This document shows positions 36,095 to 47,428 of a DNA stretch of 64,000 nucleotides, piece by piece; position 1 is the first letter of the stretch, and each line of letters opens with the position of its first letter. The notes under the pieces were generated by a model. It searched no databases and was not told the origin of the DNA. It was given only the letters and a program-made list of their open reading frames with translations. The stretch spans positions 124,001-188,000 of the forward strand of contig JANQBS010000026.1 of the NCBI GenBank assembly GCA_033085395.1. The letters run 5' to 3'. The position numbers and the translations under genes are program-made. The DNA is from Xanthoparmelia taractica. Taxonomy: Eukaryota; Ascomycota; Lecanoromycetes; Lecanorales; Parmeliaceae.

Positions 36095-36540
36095 AGAATT
36101 CAGTGTTGGATGACAATGTCAGGTAAGCTGAAGGGCCCTCGTGGCTTAAGTATCCTCGTGAAATGATGGCGGGGCTTTTGTAAGCACATCTTGCTAGGGA
36201 CAGCATTTCATTGTTCCTCATTCGGTGCCCACAGCCTTGACGTAAGCTTACTACACGGTGTGGTACCGGGCCTAAAATGTGTATTTGAGGCGAAAATGCA
36301 TACTACATCCGCCACGCACGTCTTACGTACACAGCTAGCGAGTACAACGCTGACTCTACTCCTCATTGCGTTCTCAAGCTAGATATTTAAGTCATTCACG
36401 TCTAAATCCGTCGCGCGATTTGTCGCGCTTTTGGCAACACCAATATATAGAAAAGTTGCGATATCTTCCAATTTTCGCCCTTTCAGCCTTCCAGAATAAC
36501 CATCATGTGCGAGTATCTATACACGAGCAGGACGACTCAC

Positions 36541-38043
36541 TCAGACTTTGACCCTGAAGGTGGGCCCGACCTTGACTACTCGGGCAAGAAACACGGCGAT
36601 TGCGGCTGCAACTACGGTCCCGCCGCAAAAGACCTGTACGCCTACAAAATCGGTTCCCGAGCCCAGTATGGCGCCCGCCACAGGGTTCCCCACCAAGAGC
36701 CCAAAGCCGGAAAAGGCGAAGCTCATGCCCATACGCGTTCCAACCACGGCCAAATTCGGCGACAGACTGACCACGGTCGTGGGCGGTAGTGAGACGAATG
36801 TACCCGAGAAGAACCCGTACAGAATGGAGAAGACGACTAGGCCAGCCTTGCTGCTGATCGCGATCCAACAGAAGGCGAGTGAGGCTGAGATGGCAGCGCA
36901 TGGGAGGAGCATGTTGAACGGGCCCGTCTTGTCGGCGAAGAAGTTTGGTATGACACGGCCGAAGAGCGAAGCGGCGTTGAGGATGATGAGCAAGTAGAAG
37001 GCGAATGACGGATCGAGCTTTGTGTTTGGGGCGTTGATGGCGTACGACTGGATGTAGAAGAACGGTATGTAGAGACCCATGAAACCCAAGAACTCGGCGA
37101 AGCTGAACAAGGTGAACGGGGCCTCCTTGAAGGCCGACAGCTGCAGGAGCTCGCGCTTCTGGGGCGGCCTGACTCTGACTTTCATGACCGTGAGCGGGAT
37201 GGCCAATGTCGCGCCCATGATGAAAGCGAGGACCCGCGTCGCCCAGCCGAAGCCGACTCGTATGACCAGTTGATGGAAAATGATGGGGTATATCACACCA
37301 CCTGCATAGACCGCATACTCCGTCAGCCCGTGATTCTCAACTTGGTTTAGCGTGGCGGGGAACATGAGATGGATGCAGCGACGCACCGAGACTACTTCCG
37401 CTGGCCGCGACACCCGTGGCGAACGACTTTTTGGTGGTGAAGTAGGTCGCGACGATTGCCACGCTAGGGATGAAAAGACAGCCACTGCCTAAGCCAACGC
37501 ACAGGGCTTGGGCAAGCATCACCTGCCAGTAATCCGTGGCAATGCTCAGCATCATCATGCCGAAGATGGTGAGGAAGGAGCCAAGAAGGATGAGGGTTCG
37601 GAGGTAGCCTGCGTCATAGACGGGGCCCGTGGCAACGCCAATGATGAGGAGCAGGAATGCTTGGATGGCGCCGATCCAGGAAATGTTGGAGGGCGACTGG
37701 GAGCTCAGCAGGTTGGATTCGTAGTAGGTTTGGAAGACGCCGAAGGTATTGACGATTCCCCTAAGTAAGCGAGAGCAGAATCGGAAGTGGTCAGTCAGGG
37801 TACAGGATGGAAGCAGGCCGGCAGGAGAAGGCCGTTGGATGTATCTCACCAGGAGTTGAAAAAGAGAAAGAATGAGCCGAGAACCTGGAGCCATGCAGTG
37901 AGTCCGCCATCGGGGATTGTGTCGGCGGGAGATGTGTCTCGTTTCGTGCTTTGATCTATGCCGTCGTCTGAGGTTTCCGCTGGTGGAGTAGTACACTCTT
38001 TCTCCTGTGCCGGCTCTGACTCGTCATTGGGATGGTTGTGCAT
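36541..38043 (-). CDS. MFS monocarboxylate-type transporter
   Basis: Exons 38043-37850, 37760-37387 and 37301-36541 on the minus strand give 442 residues. The cytosolic N-terminus is polar (about 45 residues). About 12 membrane helices follow. Motifs of the fungal MCT/Mch-type family seen are PDGGLTAWLQVLGSFF, GIVNTFGVFQTYYES and FATGVAASGSSLGGVIYP. The substrate is not predictable; relatives carry monocarboxylates or are orphans, and yeast Mch5 carries riboflavin. Intron ends are GTGAGA...TTAG and GTGCGT...GCAG. It stands head to head with the CMD-like pseudogene (38923) and may share its promoter. Confidence 0.87.
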
Positions 38044-38922
38044 AGGAGCCAGTGAGGTGATTGTTGGAGCTGATGTTGAAAGCTGCAAGCGGTGGGTGGT
38101 TTATTGGAAGGCTCAAGAAGGGGGGAAGAGAGAGAGAGAAAGATAGTTCTCCGAGAGAAAGAGAGAGGAAGGAAAATGGGGGAGAGGATTGAGTGATGCA
38201 TTAAGAGATATAGAGATGAGAAGATGGATTATGTGGTGATGCGTGAGGATAATGCATCCCATGATACAGCGCATTAATAATATTCCTGTACAACAGAACC
38301 CCCATTACTAATCTAACCCTAGATTGGTCCCAAACTAGGGATCAATTAGGACTAGGGGGTTGAGCCCCTTCTAAGGTAGAGCTAGGTAGGTACTTTAGGT
38401 AAGCAGTAAGCAGTAAGAGGCCTCTCAAAGCGCCCCAAAGTTTCCGCCCAAAGCTGTCTGACTGTAGCAAGAGTACATAAAAAGTCGCGTCTCACCTGCT
38501 GACTGCAGCAGAATGTCAGTGGCGTCCAGTTGCGGCGCCACCCGGAGTTCACGATGGTTCAATGGTTCAATGGTTGCCAGGCGAGTAACGCTGGAGAAGA
38601 GCGGTATCCAAAAAGCTGCTCGCATTGGTTAACATCAGACGAGCGAAGCACCGGCTAAGTGTTGCATGAATCCCTCGACCAAATGCAGCAAGCCCAGCCG
38701 AACGAGCTAACTCACATTCTTTGCACCGGAAACTCCCTCCTGCTCTACACGCTGGCTTCCTTTGGCTAGCGAGAGCCGAGTGGTTTGTCAAGCGGTGCCA
38801 AGTCCTGTGATGGCATCTGTTATTCATACCCATTCTCCTGCTCCATCATCTCCCTCTTCTCAAATCCCTACATCTTTCGTGAGCTTTGCTTGTACCCCGT
38901 CTGCGACTCTACACTCACAATC
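38044..38922. promoter_or_regulatory. Divergent promoter region with GA-rich tract
   Basis: A purine-rich GA/GAAAG tract (about 38118-38172) lies just 5' of the MFS start. Short tandem repeats AGCAGTA (38402-38418) and TTCAATGG (38556-38575) follow. The region presumably serves both divergent genes. Confidence 0.45.
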
Positions 38923-39474
38923 ATGGCTTCTTGGGACGACAAAACTGTTACGAATCGCCATCTGCTGCCTTATGTCGACTCTGATACGGCCCCGCCAGAT
39001 GTGCAAGCTGCGCTACGAACACTCCCATTCGAAAGGAACGTGTTCAAGGTACAATACCTACCCTTTAATTTGCTGACTTGCCGGGCCATATTACTAATAG
39101 AATAGAATTTCGTCGCCAATATCGAATGCTTCTTTCCCTCCTTCATGAAATTGCTCAGCTGCGCCTGGTCTGAAAAGCGCAGCATTCGCTCCACCGACTG
39201 GCAACTCATCGTTCTTCGAACCGCTTCGCTCCTCGATGCTCCCTACGAGTAGGATGTCAATGAACCCGTGGCCCGCATCTTCGGCTTCGACGACGAGAAG
39301 CTTCCACTGATCCGCAGCGGCGACCTCTCATCCCCCGAGCTCTTCACGGAGCGTCAGAGGCTTCTCGGCCAGATGGTGGAGCAACTGGTGAAGGAGAATA
39401 AAGTCTCCGAAGCCACCATGCTTGATGCTAAGGTCTTTGGGGACAGCGGAGCGATGGAGGTTGGTGGCAAATAG
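38923..39474 (+). pseudogene. Carboxymuconolactone decarboxylase-like, one in-frame TAG
   Basis: Exons 38923-39048 and 39106-39474 keep one frame, with an intron ending AATAG. The sequence resembles fungal CMD/AhpD-like proteins: LPFERNVFK, FPSFMKLLSCAWSEKRSIR, STDWQLIVLRTASLLDAPYE, DVNEPVARIFG and LLGQMVEQLVKENK. A TAG at 39250-39252 stands between PYE and DVNEP, where relatives have Trp. TGG to TAG is a G-to-A change, CpA to TpA on the other strand, as RIP would make. No other break is seen. It may be a recent pseudogene, a sequencing error, or a stop-readthrough site. The reactions of most fungal CMD-like proteins are unknown. Confidence 0.8.
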
Positions 39475-39849
39475 GGGTATAAGTAGCCTTCTCACACCCA
39501 TAGAAACAATCAATCCTTCATCCTCCTCTCAATATTTCCAACATTGACATGTCGATAGCTTTCTGCATATTGCTGACCGTTGGAGCTCCCCAATCTTGGC
39601 ATAATTAATGCTACTAGTTCTCATAAAAGCACCATGTTCTTGAAGGCCAGTTCCCCAAACACACGCAATACGCAAAAATTTCAAAAGCTTAAACCGGCTG
39701 TCCATCTTCTTAGCGCGTCTGATCAGCGGTTATAAGCACACATTTCTGGTGCCAGATTGACAGAACTTTGCGATTGCCTACGTCTAACCCGGAACGTTCT
39801 TTAAACCAACTTCCCGTCCATCCTATCTTTGCTGGACATATCCCCTAGT
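39475..39849. other. Intergenic
   Basis: No gene is seen. It is the likely promoter of the gene at 39850. Confidence 0.5.
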
Positions 39850-40492
39850 ATGGCTTTCAGTGAAGTGCGTGTGCTCTGTGGCTTCTGTGAGTTTTCAACG
39901 CCTTTCACCCGTCCGAAAACTGACATCGACAACGATCTAGTTTGCAGCTGGCGATCTCGTCAAACTGATCAAGGGTGCATCAGGAGAGAGCAAGGCAATC
40001 TGGCGCATCAATCACTATTTAATCTCTTCTGGTGAAGTCAAACTCGAAAAGTACAATGGTCCCGAAGCCCTCTCACGCAAGATGACTATTAAGAAGGGAA
40101 ATGTCCGTGGACTGACAGAAGATGAATTGGATGGTCTTGCCGTGAATATCATCTTCCTTTCCCAACGCAATCAAATCAGCTAATCATTTTGACAGATGTG
40201 GTCGCGTGGGTCCTTCGTCCGCACGACCTATCAAGGAAACACATACATCGGCAAAGTCCGCCGCATCATCTGGGACCGTGAAAAAGGCGTTTCGGCATGT
40301 GTTACGCTTGCCGGCAGATGTATTTCAGAGGGCATGAGTAAGAGTGGTGAACCTCTGTCTGACCCTATTAAACATTACCCTATCACCCTTGAGGAAGCCA
40401 AGTTGAAGGACTGCACGGAACCGGAGGTCAAATGGCTCAAGGACCATTTTACACGAGTACCAGAGAAGTTCGTATTACCTAAGCCCGAATAG
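39850..40492 (+). CDS. Unrecognised 175-residue protein
   Basis: Exons 39850-39886, 39948-40141 and 40196-40492 have clean GT...AG introns and continuous frame. The protein begins MAFSEVRVLCGFSGDLVKLI and ends PEKFVLPKPE. It has no signal peptide or membrane helix. Sequence such as TTYQGNTYIGKVRRIIWDRE suggests a compact beta-rich fold, but I cannot place it in a family. The gene structure and codon use look real. Confidence 0.6.
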
Positions 40493-40555
40493 GAGTACCA
40501 ATCTAGCCATTAATATATCACTAAGACTATCATAATCACTTCGGCATCGGAAATT

Positions 40556-40828
40556 ATGAAAGCTACCGCGGAAGTGAAGAAGCAGCACGAGGCCGGACCC
40601 ACGTATGCGCCTTTCTTGTTTTTTGGGTCCCACGAAGACGAGAACGGCGAGCGCTTCTATACGAAGAAACAAACCAGACTGTTAGATTCGGAAGAGGTGG
40701 AACAACATGGGGGGCTGCGATCAGAAGAGCAGAAACGAAATGGGAATCCTCGAAATGAGCGCTTTACGCCTCAAATGACTTTCAATGATATTTTGCATCG
40801 AGACAAACTTATTAACCACTTTCAATGA
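40556..40828 (+). CDS. Small charged ORF, hypothetical
   Basis: An intron-free ATG frame of 90 residues, very polar (…GERFYTKKQTRLLDSEEVEQ…), begins 63 bp after the previous stop. It might instead be the 3' UTR of that gene. No family is recognised. Confidence 0.3.
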   Translation: MKATAEVKKQHEAGPTYAPFLFFGSHEDENGERFYTKKQTRLLDSEEVEQHGGLRSEEQKRNGNPRNERFTPQMTFNDILHRDKLINHFQ

Positions 40829-40987
40829 GAACGAGGAGAAGCCGCTAGGCGAATACTGGATGTTGTGTAGAGTATAGTGTTAGATTAGGCGCCTTCCTGG
40901 TTCAAGACCATAGCGGCTTTAACCTTGGCTTCAGCTCCGCCGTTTCCACCAGGCAAAGCAGGCTCAACTGCCACCTTCTCCAGTAGC

Positions 40988-41848
40988 TCACGCCACTCCC
41001 GTCACCAACTTCTCCCGGAATATACTCTCTGCATCTTTATACCTGCCTTCCCTCATCGCAACCTGTCCATCTCCATCCCTCAAGCCCGCCATCTCCTCCC
41101 CATCAACCTCTCTAAGCGCCCGCTCCTCCCGCCGCAGCGCCTCCGCTTCATCCACCTTCCCCAGTTTCCCCAACACCACCCCCAAACTATGCATCGCCGC
41201 CGCGATCTCCGGATGCTGCGGCCTTAGCACTTCCCTTCGCAGCGCCAGCACCTCCCTCGCCAACCCTTCAGCCTGCTCATACTTTTCCTGTCTGAGCAGG
41301 ATATTGACCTGTTGCCCCATTATGCGTAGGGTCGATGGACTCCTTGCGCCGTTCCCCTGTTGACTCAGCCGTAGAGCCTGCTGCAGCAATTCCGCCGCCT
41401 CGGAGAGCTTGGCGTTGTCTTTGTCGTTGTCGGGACCCTGGTGGGCAAGCACGGCGGCGAGGTTGTGCATCGGGGTGAGGGTGTCGGGGTGTGAGATGCC
41501 CAGGGTTTGGGTTTTGGATTCTAGGACGCGGCGGTGGAGGGATTCGGCGGAGGCGAGGTGGCCTTGGTGGTGGAGAACGGCGGCGAGGTTGTTCATGGTG
41601 CAGAGCATGCCTGGGGAGGTGGGGCTTTGGTTGAGGGATTCTCGGGTTGTGAGGACTTCGCGGAGGAGCGTGGCGGCTTCGGAGAATTTGCCTTGTTTTG
41701 TTAGGGCGGCGCCTAGGCTGTCCTTCAGCGCGAGGGTGGTGAGAAGATCATGGTCTTCTGGAGAGGTGTTTGCCAGTGCTGGCTGAGGCTCCGCCGGATT
41801 CGAGGATACGAGACCGTGTTCTGGAGTTTGGGGGATAGTCTGAGTCAT
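40988..41848 (-). CDS. TPR protein, kinesin-light-chain-like repeats
   Basis: A single exon of 286 residues. At least five tetratricopeptide units of the TPR_10/12 type are seen: LALKDSLGAALTKQGKFSEA, CTMNNLAAVLHHQGHLASAE, PMHNLAAVLAHQG, LRIMGQQVNILLRQEKYEQA and AMHSLGVVLGKLGKVDEAEA. Such arrays form the C-terminus of many fungal NLR/STAND proteins and also occur alone. No nucleotide-binding domain is seen upstream. It could be a free TPR adaptor or the detached end of an NLR gene. The gene borders the AT-rich block. Confidence 0.7.
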   Translation of the reverse strand: MTQTIPQTPEHGLVSSNPAEPQPALANTSPEDHDLLTTLALKDSLGAALTKQGKFSEAATLLREVLTTRESLNQSPTSPGMLCTMNNLAAVLHHQGHLASAESLHRRVLESKTQTLGISHPDTLTPMHNLAAVLAHQGPDNDKDNAKLSEAAELLQQALRLSQQGNGARSPSTLRIMGQQVNILLRQEKYEQAEGLAREVLALRREVLRPQHPEIAAAMHSLGVVLGKLGKVDEAEALRREERALREVDGEEMAGLRDGDGQVAMREGRYKDAESIFREKLVTGVA

Positions 41849-42179
41849 TCTTGCTGGTTTGTTACGGATTGCAGAAGTGCTATAGGGTAATAGTGATGAT
41901 TATGGAAAAGGAAAGCAGGATGGGTTCTTGACTCCCTGGTATCTCATATTTATTATATGAGCAGAAGGCCAGGCAGCAGGGCAAGAATGTTAATGTCCGA
42001 GTCTCTTTCGGCCAATAACAAATTGGAAGCCTGTTTTGCTAGTCTCTATATAGACGTAGCTCGCAAATGAATCTTGCAAAATCAGACTGTGACGGCAACG
42101 CAGCCTCAAGATGGTTCGACGTTTACAGGAGCCATACCAAAAATGATTCGATGGTACCTTGGACTCTAGTTAATTTTTG

Positions 42180-44260
42180 AACCTTACTCTTTTAGGTTAA
42201 ACGGTCACAGACTCAAAGTCGGAACTCGGAGATTGTTCCGCTGTACTAAGTCCGCTAAGTCCGAAAATTATCTTATATACATAGAATTTTCGTTATATTA
42301 TATTCTAGTCTTATTCTTTAATCTAAAGTAAATTTAATAATATTATCTATATTTAGTATTAATAGCTAAGAGAAGAGTTCTTTTTATAAGATTAATTATT
42401 TAGTTATTAAAGAGTGAATAGTGTTATAATAACTTAATATTTCACTATAACGAGAATAATAGCTATGAGAAATAGATAAAGGTACGGAGAAGGATTTAAC
42501 TTACTAGGGAATTCGAGAAAGAGATGAAATGTAGATACGGTATTAAATAGAAGGTATATTTCCGCTTCAATATATAGAATAATCTCGAGTAGATTAGACT
42601 AGAAGATTAAAGAGAAATTAAAATTTAATCTCTATTATTTATATATTAAATAGTTCTACTTTAGGAAAGTCTTTAGAGAATTAATTAATGTATTTTTAAT
42701 ATCTTTGAAAATCGTTAATATTAGAATCGATCTTATTGAAAATAAGATTTGAAATTAATATAAAACTTTTATTAATATTTAGAATAAAATTCTTAATATT
42801 ATAATTATTAAATCTATAAGAGATAATCATTTATTTTTCGTAGTATTAGATAAAATCGTAAATATAATTCGATTATCTATCTAAGAAAACTAGAATATTT
42901 AATTTATAATACTATTAAGTAGTATTCTATCTACACTTAACGAATTAAAGTTAGTAAAAATAGAACTATATATTATATTAAGAATATCTTTAGATTTTAT
43001 TTATTTACTTATATTATATATTACTTTTAGAATACTATTATAGAACGAGCTTAGATCGCTAAAACGAATAGTAATCGATATATCTTTCGATTACTAGTAC
43101 TAAGTAAAACTTAAAATATAAACTAAAAATAGTAGCGAAAAATTAATATAACTAAGCGTCGTAATTATTACGAGTAAAGTCTATATTTGTTAGGCTGTAC
43201 GGAGCCATATGGGTACCTAGCTAGGGGTGCGCCTTCTATGAAGCGCGGCACTCGAATCCATGAGTTATATTTTTAACTTTATGATACAATTGAAAAGCGC
43301 CCTCACAATATTAAAGAAAGATTATTTTTCTTTTAGTTATATATAAATATCGTAATGTAGCTAATAAATCTAGACTAGATTTTATCGATTAGATAGAGTA
43401 GCTAGATTACTCTAATAGATCTTTTTATATTATTTAATTAATTTAATAACTATAGAGTAATAATCTTTAAAGTTAAATAACGATCGAACTTTATTATTAT
43501 TTAATACGATACTATAGCGATGTATACTATCGTTATAAGAGATAGATAGATAATAGTAAATTTAGTTTAAACGAATATAAAAATCTAAAAAATAATATTA
43601 CGCGATTCTAAGCTCTTAGAATCTATTACGAGTCGGAAAGGTGTGATATATTTGATGGTATGGGACTAGTTTTTCGAATACCATACGGTGTTCATACCGA
43701 AAGGTATAAGATATCCCATACTCCCATTGGGTTTTTAATAAATATATTACGTGATATTTTTTTATATTCTAAAAATACGTAAAGAGCTTAAGCGAACGCT
43801 TATGTAATTATAAAATTCTATAAATAGATTAAAAAGATATAATTTTTTAAAAAAAAGTTGAAAAAAAGTTGAAAACGACTATGTTCAATAGATACCACAC
43901 CTTTCCGACCCGTAGAATCTATAAAGAAAGAGTAATTTATCGCGCGATTAAAACTAGCGATATAAATCGAAAGAGTAATAGTCTAATAAAGAATTAAACA
44001 CGTATATTCTCTATAGCGATAATAAATTGCGTTTCTATTAGAACTCGAATTCTTATATATAATTAAGAATTAGCCCTATAGAAATAGTTAATAGATATAA
44101 ATAAATAATACGAACGCACTTTTACTTAAAGTAGAATATCGAAATATAATAAAGTTCTATTATTCTAATAAGTAAAGCTATAGGCGATTAGCGCACTTAA
44201 ATCATAGGACTGAAATACCTAGGAGTATTCAACACGACTAGTGCTTAATTCTACTTACAA
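42180..44260. repeat. AT-rich, ORF-free block, probably RIP-altered repeat DNA
   Basis: Composition drops sharply to mostly A/T over about 2.1 kb. TA dinucleotides are common, and no long frame exists on either strand. Sharp edges lie near 42180 and 44260. This is the usual look of old transposons after repeat-induced point mutation. No transposase remains legible. A GC-richer patch sits at about 43190-43310. Confidence 0.75.
43627..43914. mobile_element. 288-bp MITE-like element, hAT-type 8-bp TSD
   Basis: The ends form inverted repeats: TACGAGTCGGAAAGGTGTGA on the left, and the right end read on the other strand is TACGGGTCGGAAAGGTGTGG. The two differences are G/A, as RIP would leave. The element is flanked on both sides by GAATCTAT (43619-43626 and 43915-43922), an 8-bp target duplication typical of hAT transposons. 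The interior is AT-rich and non-coding. It lies within the AT-rich block. Confidence 0.75.
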
Positions 44261-47200
44261 AGACTTCCCCCCCCCCCTTCACGAACAGCTACCACACGAC
44301 TATATAATAGCGATGAGTTGGGGTTATTTATTAAAATTCTATGGATAGCGGTAATTCATCTGGAACGGTTAAAGTAGATTGAGAAACCAGTCAGCCCTAT
44401 ATGATTATAGGGCTGGACGGGTGTTCGGGGCTCGGTCACCGCCCTAAGCTAGCCAGATCAAGGAAACTAGGGCTGAGTTAGGGCTAGGTTGCGGGGCATA
44501 CTCGCGACCTGGCCGCTTTCGCGAATGAACTTATATGTAGCTTTTGTATCCACTCCGAACTTAGGACTGCTGCTTGCTTTTGTTTCTTCGGAAGGAGTAT
44601 AGCTGTTTCAGAGTGAGCACTTAGGGAGAAAGAAAGCACGAGTCTGGTCTGGCTCCCTACTTCAGGGATAGCTACTCACATCACTTAAAACAACATCGGT
44701 CGCATAACTTTTGTCTCCTTTTATACAGTATTGTATATCGTCCTTCCTCGGGTTCTATACTTCGGGTTTTCCTTCACAGGTCTACAAATATGTGATCGTG
44801 CTTCTACTACTTATATGCGATGCCATCTACATTCTCACGTTCCAACAACTCTGCCTATGGTTTCGCCATCACCTTCACATCCCACGCTTCACATCCCACG
44901 CTTCCCTACCATTCACTACGCTAGCAGAGCGCAACAGCATCAAAACTACAAATACTATATTGAGATTCTCTTTTCCACGACTAGAATACTTATCGAGTCC
45001 AACCTTATCAAAGATGGAAACATAAGTGGGCCGTGGCGGTGCGAAGATACCCTACGCCTGGAGCCAGAGGTACCGTACGTCGAATTAAGTGTGTTGGATC
45101 CAACGAAAGCATATAGTGGCCTTGTGAATGTGAAAGTGGGCAAAGGGTAAATTCTGCGCATGCCGGAATCCAATATCAACAAAAAGTCGCGTAAGAAGCC
45201 AATAGCCTTGTTAGGGCGAGGATAGCGTGGATGCAGTGATAAAGTATGGGGTAGATAAGGACTCTAGACGACTAGGACACGTGCCTCCCATTTAGCTGTT
45301 TTGTCACGATGAAGGCAAATTTGTCGCTGTGAGTAGTGCAGTGTGGATAGAATTTACCGCGCTAACAGCTTCCAGAGTCGAACTATGTCGTTGTCAAACT
45401 TGAAACATTACCCTTTTTGATAACCAAGGGAGCTCTAGTAGGATGCAAGTAGATATGTTACCTGATAAAAGATGCTTAGCCGTTTAGAAATTGGCTACCT
45501 TGTTCATCGAGAGATGAGGTACAGACAAGAACAGCGGGATCGCACAAAGAGCGGTGTGGTGATTGCGCCCCATGTAACCCACTCAACTTTCGAAACACGG
45601 CACAATACAGCGATACAACCCGACGATGTGATAAGAGCCATTGTCAACTAGTGTTTCTTCAGGGCCTCACTGGCTAGGCCAAAAGACCAAATACCACGCT
45701 CTTACTGATGGTGCCTTGGGCCCTGCAAGGCGTAAGGCTGGCCCGGAACCGTGATATCTTAGTTGTTCATCCAGTAACCATCCATTACCCCGGGATATTT
45801 GCGCAGTCCTGCAAGGCTGTAACCAATGAGCGAGAATTTGTGTAAGAGTCTCACGTCAGCCTCCTTGCGAGGACATCTACAACTATTTCAGTTAGGCTTA
45901 GGATGTTTGATCCATGGTCAATTGAACGGCTGATAAGCGAGACACTTTGACCAAGGGCGGGAGGCGGTGCGGCGGCAGTGTCGATCTGCTTCAGCGAGCT
46001 GTAGGGTGTTAGGAAAATGAGCATGGCCACGTTGGAATCTCACACTTTGGTTATACATCAGCGGTTTGATAAAGCTACAAGTCAGGCAATGGAAAGTTCC
46101 GTACCTTAATCCACTCTCGGTCAAGCGGCGATGCCAAGCTTTTTTGAGCCGAGGATCTGATTGGATGGCAAGCGAAATCACTGCCAGGGAGTAACCTATA
46201 CACCACATTGAATTATGTGCATCTACTACACCACAGCACTAGACTATCTAAGTATCGCCATGGATGCGGTTTCTCTTCTGGCAGCTGGGCGGCTCACGAG
46301 GTCACATTGGAGGCTTTGTGATAGCGCCGCGAACTAGCCAATCAAAATCTTTGATAACCACAATTTCTGATAACGTTAAATTGCGACCACGCCTTGCAAC
46401 CTTTCACGCCTTGTCCACCACATCATACAGTTGCCCGTGCGGTGAACCGGGAAATGGGCGATTCCAAGCACTCGAGATCAGTATCCATATGCAAAATACA
46501 GCCAGAATTTGATCTGCTTCGATCATCATATCGGCTTCCACCACAGATCATTGTACATTTATGTACTCAGTGAGTGACCGCCTTGATCTGTGCAAACAGT
46601 AGCTTTATGGAGCGAGTGTCAGCATACATGCACTGTGCCACATAATGCGGGGTAGCCTTAAGCATCCTCTCTGTTTCCAGCGAAAGGATGCATCAAGCTG
46701 CAGTCAGCATAGAAAGGCGTCCAACGGTCCTAGACCGCCTGACCCAGACCAATATGGCAGGCATTGGAAAACTGGGCAGTAGTTGCTTGATTTCCAACGT
46801 GATGCCGTCCTTTGGTTTCAATACTCTTTCGCATAAGACACTGTTTGGTGGATTTGCGAGCTGAGGCTGGTAAGCACCTTCTTTTCCTTGGCGGCGTACC
46901 GCGTTCTGTGAGTCTTTTTCGCACAATATTGAGAAATCGCTGTCGTTTTCGAGGCAATTACTTTGCAATATCAAGATGTGCGAAAGACCTTTTCATTGCG
47001 AAACTTGAGATCTACAACTTACGAATAAGGAAATGCAATGGGTCTCGGGTGCTATTTGAATTCGGCAGCTTTAGCCGAAACCCTCGTACAAGTACCTATT
47101 TACTGCGTGGCTTGCTTACATGCAGGCTTTTTCGCGCCAAGTAAGTTCATGCATACACCAATAGTTCATGCAAACCTGAAACTTGCTATGCATGGCCAAG

Positions 47201-47428
47201 GGTCTAATTCTACACCATTTTACCTCCACATTTAATAACAGGAAAGGGAACTGTTGCGCTGTAAGACTTCAAACATACAGCCTGACAACTCACGCAGTCT
47301 GAAAGACGTCTTTTCTGAGTCTTAAACACAACTACTGGAAATCGCGCCTTTTTTTGTTCCGTATTTAAATTCTCACTATCGTTCCACCATTCTCTCCTAT
47401 TCCACTGCTAATTTTATTGGCTATATCA
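44261..47428. other. 3.2-kb interval, no recognised gene
   Basis: Begins with a C-rich run (about 44268-44278), then a hairpin (44393-44414) and GC-rich AGGGCT-containing sequence that may be a transposon end. Two overlapping short frames (44711-45025 and 44731-45150) conflict and match nothing I know. A duplicated ACATCCCACGCTTC lies near 44877-44903. The rest holds only short, unconvincing frames. The promoter of the rhodopsin-domain gene should lie just before 47429. Confidence 0.45.
44393..44414. repeat. Perfect 9-bp hairpin
   Basis: AGCCCTATA, loop TGAT, TATAGGGCT. It could be a transposon end or a terminator-like hairpin; the context is unclear. Confidence 0.8.

Noticed and set aside
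43230..43260. B-box-like ACTCGAATCC in the AT block
   Set aside because: No A box at the right distance and no acceptor stem; not a tRNA.
44711..45150. Two overlapping plus-strand frames with hydrophobic N-termini
   Set aside because: They conflict with each other, contain a local tandem duplication, and show no conserved motif.
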